Source: JAJCYL01 sp963664285
GTDB lineage: Bacteria > Bacteroidota > Bacteroidia > Cytophagales > Cyclobacteriaceae
Reading direction: 5' to 3'
NCBI GenBank assembly: GCA_963664285.2
Contig: CAXXNX010000068.1
Span: 1 to 64,000, forward strand
Length of the DNA stretch: 64,000 nucleotides
Shown here: positions 1 to 8,042 of the stretch, piece after piece
How the letters are laid out: the number at the start of each line of letters is the position of its first letter
Numbering within the stretch: the first letter of the stretch is position 1
Program-made: the position numbers and the translations under genes
Notes under the pieces: model-generated
What the model was told of the DNA's origin: nothing
The model's database searches: none
The model's input: only the letters and a program-made list of their open reading frames with translations

Positions 1-261
1 TTTCCTAAGAAAGGCCCCCAACCTCTTACTAAACAAGACAGTCGGCTCAGTGGACTCATCGCCAATCAAAGGGCTACAGTGATGGAAGGCAGCTTCGGTG
101 ACCACAAAACTCATTACGGGACCAACAGGATTAAAGTTAAAGGAGAGAAAAATGAAAGACTGTTTGTCTTTTTTGCTGTGATGACCGCTAACGCAGTAAA
201 AATTAGTAAAAGAAAACTATTGCTAAATACAGTTGATCCACCATTCCAACAGGCCGCATAA
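1..261 (+). CDS. IS1182-like transposase, C-terminal fragment (partial)
   Basis: The frame is open from base 1 and ends at 261. Its 86 residues are the same as the C-terminus of the transposase at 28585-29931. It includes the segment MEGSFGDHKTHYG, which should hold the last acidic residue (E) of the DDE catalytic triad. The conserved lysine/arginine-rich tail follows. The gene is cut only by the window boundary, so whether it is intact upstream is unknown. The IS1182 family assignment is from the general look of the protein and is moderately certain. Confidence 0.8.
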   Translation, partial: FPKKGPQPLTKQDSRLSGLIANQRATVMEGSFGDHKTHYGTNRIKVKGEKNERLFVFFAVMTANAVKISKRKLLLNTVDPPFQQAA

Positions 262-467
262 CTAAAAAACAAAAGTTCGTTTTCTACTTCAAAGGAAGCA
301 CTATGTCTATACACCAAAAACGCACTTTCAAACTCTATTTTGTAACAAAAATTGTACTCTTTCAAGAGCAGGTAATCAGTATGATGATCAATCTCTCCTC
401 TATTGAAAATCCTGATCCCATTTTTAACCCCTCTTTCTTCTCGCTGAACTAATTTTCAAGGACGCCC
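1..467 (+). mobile_element. IS1182-like insertion sequence, 3' part (cut by window start)
   Basis: This stretch matches, in the opposite orientation, the end of the complete element at 28379-30084. It carries the last part of the transposase gene, about 200 bases of non-coding tail, and the terminal sequence GACGCCC at 461-467. That terminus is one end of the imperfect inverted repeat seen on the full copy. The other end and the target duplication lie outside the window. The element stops five bases before the stop codon of the neighbouring membrane-protein gene. Confidence 0.85.
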
Positions 468-471
468 TCTT

Positions 472-1014
472 TTATTCAGTCCTGGTGTTTAATATACCTG
501 ATGCAATAGAATGCAGTTTTTCGAAAGCCTGTTCACTGAATGCACCGGCAATAATGGCGAGCAGAGATAAAGTATATACATTGATTTGCCCTTCACCTGG
601 TACTCCTTCCCCGCTGAAAAATACCAGTTGCCCTGCTCTAAAAGCATAATATATGAATATTGCCATCAGGGCGCTCTGGAAGGGGCGTGAAAAGTACCAC
701 ACAATAGGAACATCCTGCCTCTGTTTTGTACCATTGACAACCTTTTGAGTCGTACGCACATACGTTCGAGTAATAAGAAATACGCCACCAATAAATCCGA
801 ACGTAACCATTATCAGAAGGGGAGGTATCTTTTCTGTGCTCGAAAGAAAGGTAAAAAGTTTACTTTCCGGAATAGCTACTCCAACAAAAAACGTGAATGC
901 ATAGATATAGTAGATAAACAACCAAAATCCAATAAAGATCCGTCTGATGATCCACTTTGTAGACGATTGCTCAGAAAAATCTAGTAGCTCTAGTTTAAGA
1001 TTAGAAATATCCAT
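472..1014 (-). CDS. Small multi-pass membrane protein of unknown function
   Basis: The 180-residue product has four likely membrane segments: roughly residues 22-48, 63-86, 111-133 and 146-165. A short hydrophilic N-terminus precedes them. The C-terminus reads GAFSEQAFEKLHSIASGIL, a pattern seen at the cytoplasmic edge of various bacterial membrane proteins. No catalytic motif is visible and no function can be assigned. The stop codon lies only a few bases from the end of the IS1182-like element. A 6-bp duplication would overlap this codon, so the native C-terminus may have been longer or slightly different. Confidence 0.6.
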   Translation of the reverse strand: MDISNLKLELLDFSEQSSTKWIIRRIFIGFWLFIYYIYAFTFFVGVAIPESKLFTFLSSTEKIPPLLIMVTFGFIGGVFLITRTYVRTTQKVVNGTKQRQDVPIVWYFSRPFQSALMAIFIYYAFRAGQLVFFSGEGVPGEGQINVYTLSLLAIIAGAFSEQAFEKLHSIASGILNTRTE

Positions 1015-1570
1015 TCTTTTTCTTTTTAAAGTTACGTTATCAGTGGGCCATATTATACTGTTGGCAATAGAGGTATTTTGTCAACTAAATTAAAGTAGTC
1101 AAATTGACATACAATCCCATAATTGTTCCGGATAGAATATTCAGGAACAATTGAGTATAAGTATTTGAAATCCGCCTCTCTGCTTTCGGATTACAAATCC
1201 GAAAGAGCTATTGAAGTATTGAATAAGATGGGGGTATCTAAGTGCATTATCGATCCCGATTGCTAACTGTTGGTGAAGAACACCAACAGTGGCGCTGGAA
1301 TATTCTGTATTGATGAAACTTAGTTTTTTGCTCCCTCCCAATAATCATCATACCCATTCACTCTGATCACAATTTTTCGTATCTTTCTTCTATAACCCCA
1401 AAGACCCCTTGCCTGACTTTTCTCATCTCAACTTCTCCTATATCTTCCTGGTCCGCCATGGCAAAGGGAAAGAAGCTGGCAACTGGATGAAGCCAATCAT
1501 CCTTTGGAGGGATTTGAAAAGAAAAAAGAAATCATTTACCCCTTTATCAAAAATTTAAATACAAATAAGA
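1015..1570. other. Intergenic stretch without a convincing gene
   Basis: Nothing firm is visible here. A 66-codon open frame on the minus strand (1141-1341) has no recognisable features. At about 1440-1582 a plus-strand frame without a start reads like the C-terminal tail of a lost protein (LDEANHPLEGFEKKKEII and onward). It runs into the start of the DinB-like gene, so it may be a gene remnant. Confidence 0.3.
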
Positions 1571-2056
1571 ATGTCCGGTAACCATGCAGACCAAATTGTC
1601 AGAAATCAACTCATCTCTTTTCTAAAAGAACGCAATGCTCATGTCAATTTAGAAGATGTATTACTAGATTTTCCTGAGGAACATATTAACTCAATAATTG
1701 AAGGTATAGAATATACCCCCTGGCAGTTACAAGAACATCTGCGCCTGACACAGCGAGATATAATTAATTTTATTGAAGATGATAATTATCAAGCGCCTGA
1801 CTGGCCTGCCGGATACTGGCCAGAGAAGCAACAATCAGATTCAGATTTATGGAAAACGAGCGTTCAACAGTTTTTTGACGACCTTGCCCATCTGGAAAAA
1901 ATAGTAAAGGACCCGAATATTGATCTCTACCAGCCCATGCCCGCCGGAGACAAATATTCAGTTTTAAGAGAGATTCTGATAGTAATTGATCATAATGCCC
2001 ATCACCTGGGCCAATTAATCCTATTTAGAAAACATTTCAACGCCTGGAAAAAATAG
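1571..2056 (+). CDS. DinB/YfiT-like four-helix metal-binding protein
   Basis: The 161-residue protein has the helical pattern of the DinB superfamily, whose members bind a divalent metal through three histidines. Candidate ligands are His56 in the helix LQEHLRLTQRD, and His141 and His145 in DHNAHHLGQLI near the C-terminus. That second motif is the classic signature of the family. Many members act in thiol-dependent transferase or stress-related reactions, but the substrate cannot be read from sequence. The ATG at 1571 overlaps the end of a possible gene remnant. The gene stands alone, with a GC-rich hydrolase gene of different composition downstream. Confidence 0.8.
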   Translation: MSGNHADQIVRNQLISFLKERNAHVNLEDVLLDFPEEHINSIIEGIEYTPWQLQEHLRLTQRDIINFIEDDNYQAPDWPAGYWPEKQQSDSDLWKTSVQQFFDDLAHLEKIVKDPNIDLYQPMPAGDKYSVLREILIVIDHNAHHLGQLILFRKHFNAWKK

Positions 2057-2246
2057 AAATGATTCGCAGTTACCCACTGTTCCTGATATGGGGACCGGAA
2101 CTTATAAGTATATGGCATTGAGGTTCCCCAACGCTGATCTTAGCGTCCTACCAAGACCAGGTATTCAACATAATATGCCTATATTGAGGTTAAAGCCGCT
2201 TTTAGAGTAGAATATCTGTTAGACGGTAGATGTCTTGACCCGGAAT

Positions 2247-3062
2247 ATGAAGCCCATGGCCAACACCGTTCTTTATTATGCGAGTGTACTCGCCGCTTCG
2301 GTTGCCCTTTACTGGGCCATCCTCTTCCTGATGCAGCGCCGGGTCATGTTCCCTGCACCCGTTACTTTCAGCACCAGCGCTGACTTACCAAAGGATGTAC
2401 AGCAAGTCTGGTTGGAAAGTACTGCAGGAAGAACCGAAGCATGGCTGCTCCCACCTCTTACAGTAGCAGAGTCGCCGCCGGCAATGCTGATGTTCGCTCA
2501 TGGGAATGGGGAGCTGATCGACTATTGGGCGGACGTGTTCGACGAACCGAGGCGGTGGGGTTTGGCAGTGTTACTGATAGAATACCCGGGATATGGCCGA
2601 TCAGCGGGCTCTCCCTCAGAAGCCACCATTGGCGCTGCATTCCGTGCAGCATATGACTGGGCAATCGGGCATGGCGGCATGGACCCTGACCGGATTGTCG
2701 GTTATGGTCGTTCGCTTGGCGGCGGTGCTGTGGCGGGCCTGTCTCGTGAACGTAGTCTCGCAGCAATGATCCTCGAATCCAGCTTCACCAGTACAAGGCC
2801 GTTTGCCAATCGTTTTGGGGCGCCGGGGTTTCTGGTTCGAGACCCGTTTGATAACGTCACAAGTGTAAAGGCATTTAAGGGTCCACTCCTGGTTATACAT
2901 GGCGCTTACGATGAGATCATCCCGGTCGACCACGGCCGGACGTTGGCCGGCGCCGGTGGTGTGGAGCTTCATGAGCTTGCTTGCGGGCATAATGACTGTC
3001 CACAGTCGTGGCCGCTAATCAGAGAGTTCCTGGTTAAAGCGCAAATCGTGTCGCCAGGGTAG
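2247..3062 (+). CDS. Membrane-anchored alpha/beta hydrolase, GC-rich
   Basis: This serine hydrolase has the expected order of motifs (numbered from a TTG at 2235). An oxyanion-region motif FAHGNGE lies near residue 90, the nucleophile elbow GYGRSLGGG has Ser160, the acid is Asp226 in HGAYDEIIP, and the base is His252 in CGHNDC. One hydrophobic segment at residues 12-33 should anchor it to the membrane. This resembles ABHD12/13-like or YfhR-like proteins. The ATG at 2247 is preferred over the TTG at 2235; ATG 2256 is also possible. The coding DNA is strikingly richer in G and C than its AT-rich neighbours, which suggests horizontal acquisition. The substrate is unknown. Confidence 0.85.
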   Translation: MKPMANTVLYYASVLAASVALYWAILFLMQRRVMFPAPVTFSTSADLPKDVQQVWLESTAGRTEAWLLPPLTVAESPPAMLMFAHGNGELIDYWADVFDEPRRWGLAVLLIEYPGYGRSAGSPSEATIGAAFRAAYDWAIGHGGMDPDRIVGYGRSLGGGAVAGLSRERSLAAMILESSFTSTRPFANRFGAPGFLVRDPFDNVTSVKAFKGPLLVIHGAYDEIIPVDHGRTLAGAGGVELHELACGHNDCPQSWPLIREFLVKAQIVSPG

Positions 3063-3424
3063 GGAAGTAATTTAATGTCAGACTTCCGAAGTTTTTCATC
3101 ATTCTGACCAGGACAAAGTAGAATGAGGAGCCCTATCGGGGGACTTTTTTATGGAATTCTTCGCTAGCGCCCAGATGATGGTAAAGTTTTTAATTCTTGC
3201 TTCGCTTTTGTGTGCACTCATTCATTGGTTTCTGCCTGGAGATACTTAATCATTAATTTACGCCATGGTTTGTCGCACAAACCAACAAGTTCGACTGTGA
3301 AGACACTGCCGAAGGCGAGAATAATTTTTCAGAGGATGATCAACTAGCGTCACAATTTGTGTGTTTTACAAAATGTTACTTCTCGGAATGATGGTCATTT
3401 TTTTAATTCTTGCCGCTTATCTAA
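3063..3424. other. Intergenic stretch with two related hydrophobic mini-frames
   Basis: There is no conventional gene here. Two short stretches (about 3172-3206 and 3389-3420) share the sequence around GATGGT and TTTTTAATTCTTGC. Both would encode a peptide of the form MMVxFLILA, so they look like a diverged short duplication. The second reading frame runs antisense into the end of the dipeptidase pseudogene. Confidence 0.35.
3151..3249 (+). CDS. Possible 32-residue hydrophobic peptide
   Basis: An ATG at 3151 opens a frame for a short peptide whose core (MMVKFLILASLLCALI) could span a membrane once. It ends at TAA 3249. No ribosome-binding site or conservation evidence is available. Its only support is a similar peptide encoded about 200 bases downstream. 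It may be chance. Confidence 0.2.
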   Translation: MEFFASAQMMVKFLILASLLCALIHWFLPGDT

Positions 3425-4491
3425 TTAATCAATCACCTCTTTATAGAGCCTGTAAACATTTAATCCCATCACCTTTTCTACTTCATCATCGGATAACATT
3501 CGTTTTTTCAGTGCATCCCAGATTACTTCATTGCGCCTGGGACCATTCAATTCATCCATGTACAATGGCCAATCCCCGGGATGAAAATTAGGACCTTCTT
3601 CTGCTTTCAGTTCAGCTATAAGCTATATACTCATCTGACATTTCAATCACCCTGTGGTCACGGTCACTACCTATACCAACATGGTTAATTCCGGCTACTT
3701 TTATGGCATGTTGAATATGGTCCAGGTAGTGCTCGAATGAGCCTTTTCTGAGGCTGCTGACGAATGGCCGGATCTGGCAAATACCTACTACTCCTCCTTT
3801 GTCAGCCAACAGTTTCATGTTTACATCGGTGGTATTTCGAGTGTTTTCATACACTGACATACAGGCTGTATGGGAGATAATTACCGGTACTCTTGAAGCC
3901 TTAATGGTGTCTACCATGGTGGTCATGTTTGCATGGGAGAGATCTATCAACATCCCTGCTTCGTTCATTTTTTCAACCAACTCCAGACCGAAATTGGTAA
4001 GCCCGGCGCCGGTTCTTTCCTTGCATCCCGCTCCGGCCCAATTCTGATGGTTGTAAGTGATTTGGCTGGATCGAACTCCCAGGCTGCAATAGAAGTCGAC
4101 CATATCAAGGTTACGCCCGAACTGGCTTGAATTTTGGAAGAGGTAGAAAATAGCCAGTTTGCCCGCTTTTATAGCACGGTCTAGGTCTGAGATGGAAGTG
4201 GCCTTGATAAATAGATCGGGATTGTTCCTGATATAGCGATCGTATGACAAGATTCCTTCCCTGGCGGCCTCTTTAGCATCCTGCTCGAAAGTCTTAGGAT
4301 CACAAAGGGTAATTGTGATGGCATTTAATCCACTGGAAAGGATTTGTTTGATCAGGTCCGGTGTATATACTCCCTGATCTCACCCATGGCGTCAAAGAGG
4401 AGGGCGCTTTGGGGCGTTGATTTTTTTCTTTCAGCCTTAGTAAATAGTGGTGTTAAAAGCACACTTGAGGCAGTGGCACCAAACAATTTAA

Positions 4492-6112
4492 CCCGAAAAA
4501 TTCATAGTAGACAATAAAAAACAGGCATAAATTGCTTATATTGAGATAGTTAGACAACAAAATAAGCAATTAATTTATGCCTGAATATAAGGAAAAAGAT
4601 ACCGTATTTTATCGAGGAAAACAAGCTTTTAAATTTGATTTTTCAGCATCAGCGATTAGCTCAGACGGAGCGATATTGTTAAGTGAAAAAGTAGAGAGAA
4701 AGACTGGTCTATTAAAAAGCTTCGCCGCACTGATTCCTGACTATCGAAACCCCTTTTTTATCGAATACACTTATGAAGAAATGCTTCGCCAACGGGTGTT
4801 TTTAATGATGCAGGGCTATCAGGATTGCAATGACGAACAAAAACTCCGAGAGAATCCGGTGATCCGTAAAGTACTAGATAGCGGATTATGTTCCCAGCCT
4901 ACTTTAAGTCGATTTGAAAACAAGGCCGATCGGAGTCTGATCTACCAGATGAGTCAATGGTTTGTAGACCGTTATGTAGAGGAGTTGAAAGAGAAGACTG
5001 GTCAAATCATCATTGATGTAGATGGTACCGATGACCCTACTCATGGATCCCAACAACTCAGTTTGTATAATGGCTATTATGGACAGACTATGTACCATGA
5101 GTTGTTCTTTAAGGACGGGAACACCGGTCAGGTCATTTTACCAGTACTACGTCCGGGCAATTGTCACTCCAACAAATGGTTTGTGGCCTTATTGAAAAGG
5201 ATTGTCATTAAAATCAGAAAAAAACTGCCCTCAGTAAAGATCCTTATTCGAGCGGATAGTGGCTTTTCAGGAGCATCTTTTTATCGGATAGCTAAGCAGT
5301 TTGACCTTCAATTTTGTTTAGGTATTAGTAGTAATGAAGTTTTAAAGACTTTTACCAAACAGACTATCATTGAAGTAAAAAAGGAATATGCTTCAAAAAT
5401 CATCAAACATCAAGAGTTTGTTGGCCCGTTTACTTACCAGGCCAAAAGCTGGGATCGTTCTGAAAAGCTGTACGCCAAAGTGGAGTCTACCGGAAAAGGA
5501 ATAAATGTCCGTTACTTTGTGAGCAACTTTGAAGCGATGACCGCTCAACAGATTTACTTTGATTTTTATGTCAAGCGAGGTGATGCCAGTGAAAATCGAA
5601 TAAAGGAACTCAAAAACATGACTTATTCCGACCGGCTTTCCTGTCATCGCTACTGGGCCAATTTCATGCGTTTAATCATCGCTACCCTCTGTTATGAAAT
5701 GTTCCGGCAGATTAAATTATTAATTGCCAAAACAAAACACCACTTTGCTAAACGATGGCAAGTGGACAATATCCGGCTTTACCTGATGAAGGTTGGGGCG
5801 TGCCTGAAAGAAAGGAAAAGATCATTGACAATACAATTCTCAAGAGCCTTTAGATATCAATACCTGCTGGGCGATTTGCTTACGGTGAACTGACCGATCA
5901 GTTAAACGGTTTGGTTTAATCAAAAAAATGTTCTTCCATAAGAACACAATAGAGCTTTGACTGAAAATTGAAAAATTCTAACAAAAAAACGCTCTAATGT
6001 CCTTTGAAATCCAGAAACCTGGTTGATCTTCAAATTAATACATACACTCCAATCAAAAATAGTTAGCAACCCATTATTAATCCCAAAATTGGTGGCCTAT
6101 GAATAATGCGGG
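4492..6112 (+). mobile_element. IS1380-like element, copy 1 (1621 bp)
   Basis: The element begins CCCGAAAAATTCATAG and ends CTATGAATAATGCGGG, giving imperfect terminal inverted repeats of about 16 bases. It is flanked by TTAA at 4488-4491 and 6113-6116. It carries one transposase gene. It is the same length as copy 2 (22649-24269) and almost identical in sequence. It sits inside the M19 dipeptidase pseudogene, and that gene's frame is restored by removing the element plus one TTAA. This fixes both boundaries and the 4-bp target duplication. Confidence 0.95.
4577..5893 (+). CDS. IS1380 family DDE transposase, copy 1
   Basis: The 438-residue protein is full length for the family and apparently intact. 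Likely catalytic residues are Asp147 (IIIDVDGTDDPTHG), Asp227 (LIRADSGFSG) and Glu339 in the signature RGDASENRIKELK. The start MPEYKEKD is shared by all three copies. The C-terminal region is rich in basic residues, as expected for a DNA-binding recombinase. It differs from copy 2 by only a few residues (for example Asn93 where copy 2 has Asp). The transposase should act on the CCC/GGG ends and TTAA targets. Confidence 0.95.
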   Translation: MPEYKEKDTVFYRGKQAFKFDFSASAISSDGAILLSEKVERKTGLLKSFAALIPDYRNPFFIEYTYEEMLRQRVFLMMQGYQDCNDEQKLRENPVIRKVLDSGLCSQPTLSRFENKADRSLIYQMSQWFVDRYVEELKEKTGQIIIDVDGTDDPTHGSQQLSLYNGYYGQTMYHELFFKDGNTGQVILPVLRPGNCHSNKWFVALLKRIVIKIRKKLPSVKILIRADSGFSGASFYRIAKQFDLQFCLGISSNEVLKTFTKQTIIEVKKEYASKIIKHQEFVGPFTYQAKSWDRSEKLYAKVESTGKGINVRYFVSNFEAMTAQQIYFDFYVKRGDASENRIKELKNMTYSDRLSCHRYWANFMRLIIATLCYEMFRQIKLLIAKTKHHFAKRWQVDNIRLYLMKVGACLKERKRSLTIQFSRAFRYQYLLGDLLTVN

Positions 6113-6214
6113 TTAAGGTAGTTTCTTCTATTCATCGGGCTGTTGGATATAAAAACGAATTTATGAATTTTAACTGTATTGGGCAGATCGTATGCTTCTT
6201 GGTTGTAGTGGATA

Positions 6215-6323
6215 AACACTCCTCTGAATCTCCCCTTAAAGGGAGTTGATTACATCCCATTTGACGATTTTCCAGCCATATCGTAATCGACTCCCCCTTT
6301 GAAGGGGATAAGGGAGATGTGTT
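6215..6323. repeat. Imperfect inverted-repeat (hairpin) element
   Basis: Two arms of about 40 bases (6215-6253 and 6283-6323) are near reverse complements, sharing blocks like AACAC, CTCCC, CTT, AAAGGG, GAGT and GATTAC. About 30 bases separate them. The stretch contains no gene and is the kind of mobile intergenic palindrome common in Bacteroidota. A looser relative sits at 34646-34770, also next to an M19 dipeptidase gene. It could fold into a long hairpin in RNA or be a miniature transposon. Confidence 0.6.
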
Positions 6324-6861
6324 CACCAAGGATTGAAAAAAAATACTGCCCCTGTAAATTGGATGTGAAAACAAACTGAAGGAAGCGGGTTTGGATTATT
6401 TGATGGTGTCAATCTGAGTCTTAATTCTCACGCTCAAACAAAACCGCTGGTATGAATCTTTAATTACTTTGAATCCATCTTAATAAGGTAGAGCGAGGCA
6501 CTGAGCTCATAACCGGTCTTGTAACTTCAGTAATTTCCTGGATATCCTCCTCAGCAATTACCCCCTTTATTTATCCCGGAATTGTCATTAGAAATTTACT
6601 GCGCAGCCTAATTTACTGCAATTTCAGGCATTTACTCGAATTTCGATGCTCACCATAATGATACTATACCTCCACGTCGAATTCCTGCTGTGCCTTCGCG
6701 TAACCGCTACGGCGAATCACGGTGCGCGCACCTGTCTCACAGCAACTTAGACTGCTCGCTACAAAGTCCAATGACAAATCCGGGTTTATTTCATAATTGG
6801 TTTCAATTATATCGGAATCCCTGTTACCCCTGAATTGTAAAAAGTCAATTTATAGAGTTTT
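6324..6861. other. Intergenic stretch with possible gene debris
   Basis: No intact gene is visible. On the minus strand around 6470-6560 a short open stretch could encode VIAEEDIQEITEVTRPVMSS followed by a stop, but it has no start and is interrupted upstream. It may be the tail of a lost gene. The section near 6690-6750 is locally GC-rich and otherwise featureless. Confidence 0.25.
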
Positions 6862-6867
6862 GTAAGT

Positions 6868-7872
6868 TCAAGTAATAAGTGCAATTTTCCTTTGTAGCAC
6901 TTGCTTTGCGTTTAGGTAATTAAATTTTCTAACAGGGCGTTCATTGATTTTGTTTTCAACAACTTTGATTTGCTCCTCTGTAACAAATCTAATATCTGTT
7001 TTCTTAGGATAAAACCTTCTGATTACCCCAATCCTATTTTCAACTGTCCCTTTATCCTGACTAGTATAGGGACGAGTGAAATAGGCATCCACATCAAGGG
7101 ATTGAGCAATCAACTCATGTTTAGAAAATGCCATATCATTATCAAAAGTGAGTGTTTCCAGTTTGTGTTTATCCTGAGAGAGTTCCTCCACAATAGCTTC
7201 GGCCATTTGATCGGCATTTTTACTGTGCATCTTTCTGATTCTGGTAAAAAGACTTGCTCGGTCTGTCATCACCAACAAAGAGCCTTTGTGGTTTTTACCC
7301 ATCATTAAATCGACTTCTATATCTCCCAATCGTTCCCTTTTGTTAATGATCTGGGGTCGCTGTTCAATTGATACCCTATTCGGGATAATACCTCTACGAT
7401 CTTTTCTGTTTCCTCGTTTGCGCCTTCGTTTGCCATGTTTTAGATATGTGTATAGTTGTTTGTATTCTTGGTTCTCCTGGCGGTTGGTGTGCTTACATTC
7501 CCATATCCATTGGTAAATCCATTCATGGCTAAGTGGACATTCTCTCGTTTTCTTTCCCTGATGGCTGATCAATTCAGGACTCCATCTATCTTCTTGGAGC
7601 CGGTTAACTATCCAGTCTTTCATGGGTTTGGTGAAAATCACTCTTTTTGGCTTTTCTTGATGACGAAGATTGGTCCTCCTTTGTGCATTTGCTGTTCGAT
7701 AGACACCAGCTCCCCTACCTCTTGAACCCACATTTCGCTTAAGCTCACGTGAGATCGTAGACGGGTGAAAATGAACGATACAGGCAATCTCCTTTTGAGT
7801 AGCTCCTGTTTTCAATAATGCTTCAATTTGATACCTTTGATCAATACTGAGATGTGTGTAGTTTTTTGACAT
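6868..7872 (-). CDS. IS30 family transposase, copy 1
   Basis: The protein has an N-terminal helix-turn-helix (THLSIDQRYQIEALLKTGAT with QKEIACIVHFHPSTISREL) followed by an integrase-like catalytic core. Likely DDE residues lie in GDIEVDLMMGK, LTFDNDMAFSKH and KGTVENRIGVIRRF, which is the standard IS30 arrangement. The start is placed at ATG 7872 (MSKNYTHLS), giving 334 residues; a longer frame upstream (MQSLDCK) is less likely. The gene is intact. Fragments of the same sequence are embedded in the chimeric IS1380 copy at 36.8-37.3 kb. Confidence 0.93.
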   Translation of the reverse strand: MSKNYTHLSIDQRYQIEALLKTGATQKEIACIVHFHPSTISRELKRNVGSRGRGAGVYRTANAQRRTNLRHQEKPKRVIFTKPMKDWIVNRLQEDRWSPELISHQGKKTRECPLSHEWIYQWIWECKHTNRQENQEYKQLYTYLKHGKRRRKRGNRKDRRGIIPNRVSIEQRPQIINKRERLGDIEVDLMMGKNHKGSLLVMTDRASLFTRIRKMHSKNADQMAEAIVEELSQDKHKLETLTFDNDMAFSKHELIAQSLDVDAYFTRPYTSQDKGTVENRIGVIRRFYPKKTDIRFVTEEQIKVVENKINERPVRKFNYLNAKQVLQRKIALIT

Positions 7873-7901
7873 TTTGCAATCCAAAGATTGCACTGTTCAG
7901 G

Positions 7902-7949
7902 CAATTGAAGGATGAAAAAGCCCTTAAAAGCTTTTTCATCCTTCAATTG
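7902..7949. repeat. Perfect 20-bp palindrome upstream of IS30 transposase
   Basis: Arms at 7902-7921 and 7930-7949 are exact reverse complements (CAATTGAAGGATGAAAAAGC) around an 8-base loop. The hairpin lies between the terminal repeat and the transposase start. In that position it may block transcription entering from outside, a known IS self-restraint. Copy 2 keeps the hairpin with shorter arms at 51559-51595. Confidence 0.8.
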
Positions 7950-8042
7950 CACTTATTAGTTGATCTCAGCTTTCAAAAGTCCTCTTATCAAAAATTTAAT
8001 TGTGAATTGAAGTCAAAATAATCTGTCAGAGTATAAAAAAAC

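Larger units (their letters stand above)
3425..6135 (-). pseudogene. Membrane dipeptidase (peptidase M19), broken by IS1380 and two frameshifts
   Basis: Family members hydrolyse dipeptides with a two-zinc centre in a TIM-barrel. The gene starts at 6135 with a twin-arginine-like signal (MNRRNYLKLFGATASS). The first eight codons are separated from the rest by the IS1380-like element at 4492-6112. Removing the element and one TTAA joins CTT-AAA exactly and continues into FGATASSVLLTPLFTKAE. Near 4370 an extra TA breaks the frame (EYTPDLIKQIL should follow). At 3614-3627 a 7-bp tandem duplication, AGCTATA twice on the plus strand, breaks it again. After this the true C-terminus reads ELKAEEGPNFHPGDWPLYMD and ends at 3425. 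The middle keeps M19 signatures such as DLSHANM, ISHTACM and GIGSD. An intact paralogue lies at 34781-36028. Confidence 0.9.
6862..7970 (-). mobile_element. IS30-like element, copy 1
   Basis: The ends carry inverted repeats of about 22 bases: GTAAGTTCAAGTAATAAGTG on the left and the complement of CTGAGATCAACTAATAAGTG on the right. The same ends occur on copy 2 at 51534-52638. The boundaries are inferred from the extent of identity between the copies. No target duplication could be identified with confidence. The element lies next to an IS1595-like element with only about 70 bases between them. Confidence 0.85.

Noticed and set aside
114..365. Open frame antisense to the IS1182-like transposase end (also at 28481-28732)
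   Set aside because: It is the exact mirror of the transposase coding strand and appears in both copies only because the element is repeated.
1141..1341. 66-codon minus-strand frame
   Set aside because: No start context, no domain and no neighbour support; treated as chance.
2458..2990. Several long frames overlapping the GC-rich hydrolase gene
   Set aside because: High GC lowers stop-codon frequency and creates long shadow frames; the hydrolase motifs lie in one frame only.
3361..3591. 76-codon plus-strand frame
   Set aside because: Most of it is antisense to the real C-terminus of the M19 dipeptidase pseudogene.
6132..6374. 80-codon minus-strand frame
   Set aside because: It consists mainly of the palindromic repeat at 6215-6323.
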